From: Anodontia alba
Taxonomy: Eukaryota > Mollusca > Bivalvia > Lucinida > Lucinidae
DNA length: 64,000 bases
Direction of reading: 5' to 3'
Assembly (NCBI GenBank): GCA_964016985.1
Contig: OZ024831.1
Location: 85,640,095 to 85,704,094 of the forward strand
The notes under the pieces were generated by a model. That model saw only the letters and a program-made list of their open reading frames with translations, was not told the origin of the DNA and did no database searches. Position 1 is the first letter of the stretch; the number at the start of each line of letters is the position of its first letter. This document shows, piece by piece, positions 48,950 to 59,900 of this stretch. The translations under genes were made by a program, and so were the position numbers.

Positions 48950-50389
48950 GCTTACATTAACTTTCAGACTAAGGAAATCCCAGACTTCCTACCCCTCAAA
49001 TTTGGAAATCCCACTTTTTTTCTGTGCTGTGGTGGTCTGCCCTTTATTTAGCAGAACATAGGTTCTTATTACAGTGTCACACAGAATTGTCATGATCTAT
49101 ACTTCTTTCAGATGTGTTTTAAAAATGTCTTTATCGCTTATTAAAATTCTATCACATCTTTTTGGAAAGCTTGTACTTGTATGTCAGACCTTAGAGAGAG
49201 CATCCACATTGGTACTTTAAAGTTGATGAAACGCATTCGTTTCAAAGCCCAGAGAAAGAAAAAAGAAAATAAAATACATGAGAGAAAAGGCCCAAACATG
49301 TTTTCTTAAAAGTAAACTATGCCAAAATTACTTTGCAGACATGTATATGAAATATTTGTTCGGACTGAAGCTGATGAACACGTCACAAGCGAACAAGCTG
49401 CGTCCTTCACAAAACTGCGGGAAAATGAAGTCGATTCCTGCAACAACAAACAAATAAAAGGCAGCTCTAGATGAAATACCAACAGCAATACCTTCATTCA
49501 TGGAGAAAAGCAAGCAAAACCATCGCGAATCACCTAAATTTAGACTTACTTTGTGTCTTTTCTGTGCTGGTAAGTGCAACCGGAACAAGGCTACACATTT
49601 AGAAACTGGTTTTCCAAAAATTCCGACGAAAAATATGTTTTAAAAAATTTACCTAATGAAATTCTATGAATGAACAACAATCATACAATGAACGCAAGTT
49701 GAAATCTATTTGAATTTAGAAGCTTATGTTTGTCTTTCTTACAATGCTATGAAGAGAAAAGCAATTTTTCAAATGAAAATTTTCCGGTTCAGTAGTCAAT
49801 ATTTTGAATGCACGCGACCGAAATTTTTCGGGTGTCACAGGAGAAAGTTTAATTATACAAACATCAATTAATCAACTCAACTCAACACGCTTGACAAATA
49901 CACGCAGAAACATCAAAGATACTCATTAAAAGTAGGCGGGCTTTTTGACAGTTTTGGATGTCTCGAATATTGATTTAGGACGCTCAAAAGAATTTTCAGA
50001 AGTCCACAGTACGTCTTTGAAGTTCAATTTGGCCGTCCAGTGGCAATCTCAGGGCATAATATACGTCGTACATCTGCTTAACGGAAGTCCTGCAAACCCT
50101 GACCCCCATGAAAGTTATGAGGTCAAGAGAAGAGTGGGTGAAATTTAATGGATTCGACATGAGGCAAGAAATGAAGTGAATCAAATATTGATCAACAATG
50201 CATCATCTAAAGCCTTAATGCAGAAACCTGCTTTTCTGGCGTCAGTAAACTACTTACTTACTTCAAGGCTTACTTCAAGATGCTGATATTCTGAAGCTCT
50301 TTCAGCTTGTATTTATCCCCCAATCCCTTCTTCTTGACTTACTATTCCAGTCACCGGTTTATTTTCAGTTGCTTTCAGCTTGTGTAGTA

Positions 50390-50960
50390 TTGTAGTATGC
50401 ACAGTTCAGTATATGTCACTGGTGTCAAACTGCTTATCTCTCCACAATACATCTACTCTATTCTTAAAAGTATCTAATTTCCCTATGCATATTAGGTCAT
50501 TAGGTTCTACGCATACTAGGTCATTAGGTAAGGAATTCCAGTCATCAATGCATCTAGCAGGAAATGCATGTTGTCGTAATGATTTCAAACACCTTGGCTT
50601 ATTAAGTTTTAATGAGTGACCCCGTGTTACACTTATTTCGTGTTACAAATTTAGCACTATCAATATCATCAATACCATGGAGAATCTTAAACATTTGAAT
50701 GAGATCTCCCCTTCTGCTACGGTACACCAGTGTTGGTAGGTTTAGTTTTCTTAACCTTTCTTCATATGATAGGTTTCAATCTCTGGCACTATTTTCGTTG
50801 CGCAGCGTTGTAAATTTTCAACAGACTGTTTATTTTTCTTTGTGATGGGATACCTAATAGAGTTTCCATAATCTGTGTGTGTTCTCACAAGACTTATATA
50901 ATTTAAGGAAAAGTTCTTTATCCATGAAGCTAAATACTACTGTGATTGGCTTTTCCATCT
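50390..50960 (-). pseudogene. C-terminal remnant of a jockey/CR1-like non-LTR retrotransposon
   Basis: On the - strand, frames containing YEERLRKLNLPTLVYRSRRG, DLIQMFKILHGIDD and CIDDWNSLPNDLV can be read from about 50860 down to 50406. These are the typical closing motifs of jockey/CR1-type ORF2 (LPTLxYRRxRGDMI, VxxWNSLP, SFKNRLD). Frameshifts and a stop interrupt the reading. The RT core is absent. This is a different LINE type from 25395-25883. Confidence 0.85.
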
Positions 50961-51303
50961 GAATGGATGACTGTGATGCTCGACACAATATAATATACTG
51001 CAAAAATGGTTGAATCTGACCAACTGCATTAACAGAAAAAAGAAAGATTCAGAGCCTGGAAAAGGCTTCATCATCCACCTACCCCACCCACCCTTTGGAC
51101 TATATAAAGGACAAAATTACCATCGAGAAAAACATTATGCAGCTGTCAACAAGAAATGACATCTTGATTTCCAAATAACTCTTGATGTTGTTCTTTATAA
51201 ATATTTTATTCCGGTTTTACTCGTGATCGCTTTTCGATTCTTGCAAGAAAATTAACAAAAACAAAATTTCGTTCTACACCGGAAGTATGTGTTCTCCATT
51301 GAC

Positions 51304-51455
51304 GAATCCGGGACGTTTCGGCCCTGAGTCGTTTCGGCCGGGTCGTTTCGGCCTGGGTCGTTTCGGCCTAAATTTGGACGTGGGTCGTTTCGGCCTATTT
51401 TGGTGGGTCGTTTCGGCCCTGGGTCGTTTCGGACCCTGAGTCGTTTCGGCCAGTT
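51304..51455 (+). repeat. Left GTCGTTTCGGCC tandem terminus
   Basis: Units of GGTCGTTTCGGCC at 13-15 bp spacing, with GAGTCG and GACCCT variants and one spacer (AAATTTGGACGT). Open readings across it, of NDPGPKRP type, are products of the repeat and not genes. Confidence 0.9.
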
Positions 51456-51710
51456 TTCATTATGTGGCATTATTTTTCAGCAAATTACCAAAGTATTAAA
51501 TATAAATTAATATTGGAATATTATTTCAGCGCCCTGTCACGTTAGCCATGGTTATGATAGCCCAAATAACGACTTTTAAAAGTTCTATTCATAGCCATGT
51601 TTCCAGTTAGCACCAACGAGGAGGTGTGACTAGGACTTGAAAATTGCCTGTAAACAACCCTACTATAATATGAGGTTGTTTAGCAGACAACAACCATTCG
51701 CTAACCATAT

Positions 51711-51812
51711 TTTTTTTTTTTTTTTTTTTTTTTTTAGAGAGAATTTTTTCATCATATAGTCTTCCTTTGTTGTTTTTTTTCTCTCTCTCTCTTCATTTTT
51801 TTTTCTCTTTTC

Positions 51813-51844
<32 letters not shown>

Positions 51845-51875
51845 TTTTTCATTTTTTTTTCTTTTCATTTTTTTC

Positions 51876-51910
<35 letters not shown>

Positions 51911-51912
51911 AT
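51711..51912. repeat. T-rich low-complexity tract and (AAAT)n
   Basis: Poly-T runs at 51711-51736 and 51819-51843, a CTCTCT patch, and about eight AAAT units at 51876-51911. The AAAT repeat directly follows the donor site of the zinc-finger exon. Confidence 0.95.
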
Positions 51913-51916
51913 ATAC

Positions 51917-52019
51917 CTGTCCCACAGAGGCGATGCTGCCACCGGTCACACACGTCACACGTAACGGCATGGCGACGGCCATTAACTTCCTTGTCACATG
52001 AAATGCACAATTCAGACAT
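51917..52019 (-). CDS. Zinc-finger first exon inside the Foldback-like element
   Basis: Reads from ATG (52019) as MSELCISCDKEVNGRRHAV, then TCDVCDRWQHRLCGTG, to a CAG|GTATAT donor (phase 1). The pattern C-x2-C-(16)-C-x2-C-x4-H-x2-C resembles a small PHD/FLYWCH-associated Cys-rich finger that I recall at the N-terminus of transposon-derived proteins in molluscs. No second exon was found inside the element, so it may be a captured or orphaned fragment. Function unknown. Confidence 0.5.
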
Positions 52020-52983
52020 TTTGAAATTTACTTCGACAATCGTTATAAGCGATTTCAAAGATAAGTGATGGAGTGATGTCTCGGAGCACCCTATATACAT
52101 TGGTTGCCGACATTCAAAGACTTCGTTGAAACAAAAGCATATCAATTATAAAATATTTGGAATCGTTACCTTAACAGAACCGTAATTCGCCGACGAACTT
52201 AAACGGCTTAACTCATCGCCTTAATTAAATTAAAGACGCACGCATTAACGTGTGTTTTCACACCTTTTACAGTTGATCACTAATTGACAAAAATTAATAA
52301 TGGGATTAGCTAGATAGGTGATTGATTAGGGGTTTTATCGTGTGATGATATATTTTTTTGGAAAAGCCAACAACTTTAAAGTGTGTAAATAAAAAAATAA
52401 AAAAATAAATAAATGTGGTGTCATGATTCTCCTTTAAGACTTCACGCAACGCTTGCGCAGGATTGTCTGAGTCTTCCATGGTCCACTTGTCGTTACGAAA
52501 ATCTTGACCCCATAAACTCCAAATGTTATATATAGTAAAACTGGGTTTAATGTGAGTTCTCGTGCACAAAAAAACATAGATTGTTGGTACTCGAACTGCG
52601 AGTCCCCGCAATCTAAGTTTTGAGCAGAAACATGAACAAGAAAATCAGACTGTTTTAATGAAATACGTTTTTAGCAGTAATACCTTCAGTATATTTGTAT
52701 AGGCGTGTTTTATGAATGCGCACTTAGTCCCACACATGCCAGTGCGCATCCATTCTAAGTTTTGTCTTGGTATCCGGGGCTGTTGCCGCAGAAGGGTTGA
52801 GCAGTCCGAAAATACTGATCATACGGCATTGACGTGCAGGCTGATCAGTATTCACAAAAACAGTCAATGACAGTCGTATTTTCCGTAAGACATGCAGACA
52901 TGCTCCATTATAAGTTTTTGTGCAGCAGAACTCACTGATCTTCTGTGAAAGACATAATAAACTGTAAACCAGGTTATAGCAAA

Positions 52984-52986
<3 letters not shown>

Positions 52987-53019
<33 letters not shown>

Positions 53020-53022
53020 TTA
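52987..53022. repeat. (TCTA)n microsatellite
   Basis: About nine TCTA/TATC units, interior to the Foldback-like element. Confidence 0.98.
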
Positions 53023-53149
53023 ATCTTCTTATATTGAGGCGGTCATACTTGGTCATTACCTCAGTTAGGTTATGCGCTAAATTTAGCTTTTAGCACAAAA
53101 AAAGCAGATATGGAACATGCATATTCAATTTTGTAAAGTTAGAAAAAAA

Positions 53150-53335
53150 AATGGGGCCGAAAAAAAAATTTGGGCCGAAAAAAAAAATGGGCCGAAACGA
53201 CCCACCAATTTGGCCGAAACGACCCAACACCAAAATTGGGCCGAAACGACCCAGGCCGAAACGACCCGGCCGAAACGACTCAGGACCGAAACGACCCAGG
53301 GTCCGAAACGGTTTAGGGCCGAAACGTCCCGCGAC
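53150..53335 (-). repeat. Right GGCCGAAACGACCC tandem terminus
   Basis: Inverted partner of 51304-51455. Three first units have decayed into GGGCCGAAAAAAAA runs (53154-53190). The last unit reads GGGCCGAAACGTCCC, exactly complementary to the left end. Confidence 0.9.
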
Positions 53336-53579
53336 CTCCATTGACAAAACGGAGTTCCTTGTCTAAAAATAAAACACGCTTTCATTGGATAACGCAAAGG
53401 ACACTTATCGCCGGAAGCTCGATACATTCTTTTAATATTTTTTATAAATATTAAATTATGATTACTTTGTCCTATACAGACAAGGTACCTTAATACATCT
53501 GACTAATTTTTGTATGTGTTTTTGTTTTCTAGACTTGCACATTTCTTCAAAGGAGGAAATTCCTCAGCTTCTGTATACA

Positions 53580-53650
53580 CAAATGCTCCAATCAGAGCGT
53601 CCGTTACTTTTCACGTGCGGCTGAACCGGGGATACCCCTGTGACATTGGA
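53580..53650 (+). promoter_or_regulatory. Possible USP25 promoter elements
   Basis: A CCAAT box (CCAATCAG, 53588-53595), an E-box (CACGTG, 53612-53617) and an inverted CCAAT (ATTGG, about 53645) lie 240-300 bp upstream of the USP25 start codon. NF-Y and bHLH sites at this distance are common in housekeeping promoters. No TATA box is seen. This is pattern evidence only. Confidence 0.4.
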
Positions 53651-53890
53651 TTGTTGACAACATGGATTAGAACTAAATTTGTAAATTTTTCCCATATTCT
53701 AAAGATTAAGGTTACATTTTCTAGTGCATAAGTACTCAGCTGTTCCAGGATAAACCGACTGACAAATTCGTGCAGGAGAGAAGCTTGCAATAATAAGAAC
53801 TTTCAGAATTCTCACAAAATGCTTGCAAAATGGTGGACACCTCGTGAGTCATGTTATGCTGTGGGAATCTGAAAGTTATGTTACAGCACC

Positions 53891-53929
53891 ATGACAGTGG
53901 AGCAGCCACCAGTTCCAAGATACACCCAG
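53891..53929 (+). CDS. USP25 first coding exon
   Basis: Thirteen codons, MTVEQPPVPRYTQ, from ATG at 53891 to the GTTAAT donor. The context CACCATGA is a good initiation site. MTVEQ is shared with human USP25. Confidence 0.85.
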
Positions 53930-56900
53930 GTTAATAAGTTCATTCTCGTTTCAGAGTAAAAATGCAGCCATTTGTTATTGCATTTATATGGATCTTTCCA
54001 AGAATAAGTTTTGATTTGTCACTTGCATTTTTTTTTCAGAAATTCAGACTAAGGTCTCCTGTTAATACAATTTTCATTTATAATCAGAGGTTTTAGAATT
54101 AAATTTGTAGTATTGCAGGAGGCTCTTTGGGAATCAAAAATGAAGTAAAAGCAGTGAACAATATAGTTTTACTTCTGCTGGTACATGCCAAATTATCTCT
54201 CATTTACAGTCATTTGGCTAGTTCCGTGTAAGGTTGTGCTTCATAACGATTTCCAACTAGCTGATCAAAACTTGATTTTTTTGTGGCTGATACAGAGTAC
54301 TATCCTTCCTTGAATACCACACCAAATAATTTGTCATTCACTTTTGGATATCTGCCCTTACGATGACTGAAATACACCACTGATTTGACTAGTTCTGAAT
54401 AGTTTTGCGAGTTCCGACTAATGAATGAGGGATCTGTAAAAAAATCTTCAATGTAACAGCCTCTGTATATTTCTTTATTAACTTCTGTTATGTGTTACAG
54501 TGAAATTAGTTCAATCTAAAGACATTTGTCACAAAGGGAGGGGTTCACAAAGACCTTAAAACAGTCCCTGTAAGCTAAAATTGCATAATTCATGGCATAA
54601 CGATTTTTCAGCATGTACACCCTCTTTACTACAGGATTTAGCTCCTATTTTCTGGATTTAATAATCTTTCCAATATAAAAATATTTCAGTATTGTTTAAA
54701 GGAGTAGGCACATCAGGTCCTATTTTACCTCCTTCTGAAACCCGAAAATAAAATAAGCTTGCAGTAAAATTATGTGTTAATTAATCCAAAGTAGCTGGTG
54801 TTTAGTGCCATGTGATGTCCCTACAATGTTTCCCCGTACTTCGGCAAAGTGCAGGTAATATATAAGCGACGGCATGAGAAGACCTGTCTTCAAGGTTTTC
54901 AACCTAGTCAGACTCAGACCGTCCTACTCAGCCACAACACAGGATTAGCTAGTCTTGAAAGTTTTGATAGGTAGTATACTGTCTAGACAGTGAACAACAA
55001 TGGTGCTGATCAGGTTGTGCAGATGCACAAACTACATTTTATGTGTCTTTGTTGTTCGTATATGTCATAAAGCACGTTATCTCATGACAAGGCTCATATT
55101 TTCGTTTTAGTCGTCTGTCATGTGTGTTAGATTCTTTTACATACACTACGTCGATATCTACACAGCTTTAAACACAGTGTGTTAACACTTTACCCGGAAC
55201 TGACTAAATTGGATGCACAAATTGGCGAATGATTAATGGTTGAAAACAAGCACTTTGTTTAAAATCCTTGCAGGAAGCATTAAAGCAGATGTTGAAAAGT
55301 ATGTTCCACACAATAGTTGAACAAAACAATGTTTTAATTGACTGTCTACTTAAGGATATCTTGGCGAATGTTATTTACACATTTACAAAATTTATGTTAT
55401 GCATAGGGTTGCTAGAGGAAATCGGATTGTATCGATAAAGATCCCATATTTATATTTTCTGATATATGAAGAAGAATAAATGAATGACGGAACCATATCA
55501 AGTTTTCCTTTTTAAATTTGACCGCTGTTGTGTATTTCATGCACATTTTTGCCAACAATTAGCCTGCTGGGTTAAAAAGTGACATTTTGAAATTTTTAAC
55601 AAAAAAAAAAAAAAAAAAAAAGGGTCTGATATTTCTTAGGAGACAATGGGTACAGCACAATAAGAAAGCCTCACTTCTTATCCACAAACTACTTTACCTG
55701 TTCCAGCATGGCATTCTGAAATATTTTTTCACTAAAAATAGTGTTTGACATTTCATGGAAATTGTCCCTAGATTATTGGTTTGCTGGGTTAAAAAAAGTC
55801 CAACTGTCAGCATTTTGATTTTGTTTTTTTTTCACAAAATACAGGGTAGACTTGTCAATTCCTTTTTTTTTTTTTTTTTTTTTTGCAAAAAAAATAGTAT
55901 TTGACAATTTATGCAAATCGTCACCTTACAATTAGCATGCAGAGTTAAAAAAGTTCAGCAGTCAACATTTTGATATATTTTTCACAAAAAAATTAGGACC
56001 TGATATTTCTTAAGGATACAATGAATGCAGCGCAACAAGAAAGACATTCTGTGTCATCATTTTCTTCTTATGATCCAGCTACTGGTCCTGTTGAGATTAA
56101 TTGTTGAGCTTGCAGTGACTGAACTTTCACATTTTGACTGGCACAAGTTTCTAAAATATCTGTAAAGGGCTGTGTGCACAGCATTCTACAGGAATGTATA
56201 ATTCCACTCACCCTCTTGCATTTATGAGTAAATTTTAAGGCAGAACGAGTGAGATTTTCAGAACTCTCTTCACGTTTGTTCATTTTTAGCTTCTAAATTG
56301 AAAAATTTAGAGCATAAGGACGAGTACAATGTACATATGTAAGTTTTGAGGGAATTTTACTACACTGATTCTAGGACTTCCAAATTCCAGACCAAGGACT
56401 TCAAATCTGGCAGCGCGGAAGTCTGGACATTCTAATTCAGAAAGTTAACCCATTTATGCCTATCATCCCATAAAAGGGAAATTGACAAAATGGTGTAAAT
56501 CCAGATCAGATGCCACAGAATGCAGCATTTGATCAGGGTCTGCATTGTTTGCATTAAATACAGGAATTTCTATTAAACATGGTAGTATTAACAATAACAA
56601 GGCATCCTTTCAGTTGGAAATGGACTGATTCAAAGAGATAAAGTAGAATAATGCATTCAGCATTAGTGGGTTAATGCAAGCACTGGAATGGTACTTTTTT
56701 TATGATCCGTAAGATACCTTTTTTGTTACAAAAAATTAATGTCCATCTGCACAAACAACCGGGGATAGTCCACCAGTGCTTGCATTAGCTTTCTGGATCG
56801 GGAATGAAATCTTATCTTCTGTTTCAGACTAGAACTAGAGAGGACCATACATATGCACAGGTGAAAGAAATAACAGGTGAGACATTTTTTACATGTAAGT

Positions 56901-59900
56901 GATTTTGACCAAAATACATGTACATGTACCTTAGTTAGTAAATAAAGATCAAATTGGTCTGCATCAAGAGAAAAACTGCCTTTGAACATGCAGATTAAGA
57001 TCATCCTGTGCATGCCTCTGCTCTTTATTCATAATCATACATTCTCAGTTTCTGTAATAGCCATTGATTTTGTTAGCAGACAGTGAAGGCACTGATCAGA
57101 CTGCATGAATGTGCAGGCTGATTTGGGCCTTTGCTGTCAGTGTATGTTTTCAGATGGCACAGCCCAAATATAATTTAACCCTTGTTCTGCTGAATAAATT
57201 AAGATGCAACACCCATTTCTAATTGTCAGCCAGTCAGATTACTTAATCCAGATTGTTGATTTAAATTCATATACTTAATGACAAACAGTGCCAACTGATC
57301 TGGATCTACACTATTTTCAAAGGCAAAGTATATCCGGGTTCAGCAGGACAAGGGTTAAAGATGCATGCTTACTGCTTTAATGAAACGATTTGAACTCAAA
57401 ATTGAAAGCTACATCAAATTATGTTTGTTAGTTTCAGAGTTGCGAAGCATTGAAGTTTGAAATGTTATTGAATTTAATAATCATTTTCAGCAACATTGTA
57501 TTCTTGAGCAGTTCCAGAGCATTTGTTAAGGAGGAATATTTGGTGATAATTCTGGGATAATGTTCTCCGAGCTCTCCATAAAAACATTGTGGGTACTCAT
57601 AAGAAGTACCTTATTGAGGTACTTCTATGTTTTTATGGAGAAATAAGCACCTTGTTGAGGTGCTTGTAATGAGTACCCACAAATTGTTTTTATGGAGAAG
57701 TAAGAAAAATTAGAATTATCATCAAATACTTCTCCATAACCATGATCACCTTTGTCATGCTGAATAAATTAAGATGCCACACCCATATCTAATTATCAGC
57801 CAATCAGATTATTTGATCCAGGTTACTAATACTGACAGCAGATTCAGGTCAGTTGACTTCAAAAGAAGCCAGCTGATCTGGCTCTACACTGTTTGCTAAG
57901 ACAGGGCATATCTGGGACTAGCAGCACCAGAATTAAGAAGTTCTGTGAATTCTGTAACGTCATTTGTGTACCCATTCTCCTTAATTTACAGGAATCACAG
58001 ACAAGGGACTGATTCATGAAGCCATTAATGCCTGTACTACTGATGGAAAGTACGAAGTGGCAGAGGTTGTTAATAAGCTTATAGCCAATGAAAGTCCTCA
58101 GAAGAAACCAGCCCTCCCAACAGCTAAAGTAAGATAACGTTTTCAATACATGCACTTACATTGTGTAGCTCCAAATAAGGCAGTTTTTGTTTCAGGAAGT
58201 ATTGATTTTTTTCTTATTTCTTCATGAAAATATTCATATTATAAAGTGTCATGAAAACATTCATGTATATTGTGGCTACTCAATAGACCGGCCTCTCATA
58301 TATTGTACATGTAATATGTTTGTAAAATTCGATGATTTGTAAAGGGAGGTTAAATAAAATATTAAACTATATAAATGTCTTCCAAGCATATCAAATTACT
58401 TTTAAAACTACACATATATATTGTATGTTTTGATCATGTTAATGGATAAAAATCAGAATCGGAATCAACACAGCTAAATTAATTATGTTCCCCCTACCAA
58501 AGTGGGGGTTGGGGGTACATATTTTTTTGGGACGAATCCCGTTGGCATTAAACTTGTCTGCTGTGTAACTTGAATACCCTTTGGAATATTTTGATTATAC
58601 TTGGTAGAAATGTAGGTCAGGACGAGATGACATGTCACATACAAGATTGACAACTCTGGCTTTCTTACTTTTGGTGTTATCACCCTTTGTTTTATTTGAA
58701 AAAAAATATTTCCTGTCCGCTCTGTAACTCGAATACCCTTTGGAATATTTTCATGGTACTTGGTAGAAATGTAGAACATGGCCAGATGACATCTCACATA
58801 CAAGAATGACAACTCTGCCTTTCTTACTTTTGGCGTTATCTCCCTTTGTTATGTCTGACAGTGATTATCCATTGATTTCGTGTCTGCTCTGTAAGTCTTA
58901 CTTTTGGCATTATCTCCCTTTTATATTTGACTGACTATCCATTGATATTATGTCCGCTCTGTAAGTCAAAGACCCTTTGGAATATTTTTATGATACTTGG
59001 TAGAAATGTAGAACAGGACCAGACAACATGTCGCAAATAAGAATGACAACTCTGACTTTCTTGCTTTTTGCGTTATCTCTCTTTGTTATATTTGACAGTG
59101 ATAATCCATTGATTTTGTGTCCCCGCTGTAAGTCAAAGACCCTTTGGAATATTTTTATGATACTTGGTAGAAATGTAGAACAGGACCAGACAACGTGTCA
59201 TGTACAAGAATGACAACTCTGCCTTTCTTACTTTTGGCGTTATCCCTTTGTTATGTCTGACAGTGATTATCCATTGATTTTGAGTCAAAGCCCCTTTGGA
59301 ATATTTTTATGATACTTTGTAGAAATGTAGAACAGGACCAGAGGACGTGTCACATACAAGAATGACAACTCTGTCTTTCTTAATTTTGGCATTATCTCCC
59401 CTTGTTATATTTGAACAGCGATTATCCTTTGATATTGTGTCTGCTCTGTAATGCAAAGACCCTTTGTAATATTTTTATGATACTTGGTAGAAATGTAGAA
59501 CAGGACCAGATGAGGTGTCGCGTATAAAAATGAAAACTCTGGCTTTCTTACTTTTGGAGTTATCTCCCTTTGTTTTGTTTGAAATAGATTTCTCGTCTGC
59601 TCTGTAACTGGGATACCCTTCAGAATATTTTGATGGTACCTGGTAGAACTGTAGAATAGAACAAGAGGACATGTTTATTACAAGAATGACAACTCTTTCT
59701 TACTTTTGCTGTTATCTCACTTTGTTATATTTGACAGTGATTATGCATTGATTTCGTGTCTGCTATGTAAGTCGAACACTCTTTGGAATATTTTGAAGAT
59801 ACTTAGTAGTAATGAAGAACAGGACCAGACAACATGTCAAATACAAGAATGACAACTTTGGCTTTTTTTACTTTTGGAGTTATCTTCCCTTCTTGCGTTT

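Larger units (their letters stand above)
51304..53335. mobile_element. Foldback-like transposon with tandemly built inverted termini (2032 bp)
   Basis: The left terminus (51304-51455) and right terminus (53150-53335) are inverted copies made of tandem units of GGGTCGTTTCGGCC type: about 9 on the left and about 9 on the right, some separated by TGGTGGGTC-like spacers. Both ends start GGGACGTTTCGGCCCT. An exact 10-bp direct repeat CTCCATTGAC flanks the element (51294-51303 and 53336-53345). The interior holds a zinc-finger exon on the - strand, poly-T and AAAT microsatellites, a decayed P1 hairpin (52535-52640) and a GATCAGTATT-type hairpin (about 52800-52860). Ten-bp duplications and long TIRs fit Mutator-like or Foldback elements. 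No transposase core is visible. Confidence 0.82.

Noticed and set aside
49306..49620. Small - strand genes or GPR89 5' exon
   Set aside because: Readings of about 60-85 codons are overlapping alternatives, start at doubtful positions and resemble nothing in the family.
51252..51470. Arg/Pro/Asn-rich small protein
   Set aside because: It is produced by the GTCGTTTCGGCC units of the Foldback-like terminus. The mirror reading appears at 53117-53366.
53510..53731. Additional 5' exon with a TTTTCTAG acceptor
   Set aside because: The reading has no recognisable similarity and overlaps the CCAAT/E-box cluster, which fits a promoter better.
54840..55020. LTR with TATATAAG promoter
   Set aside because: A TATA-like motif is present, but no second LTR, primer-binding site or polyprotein is visible.
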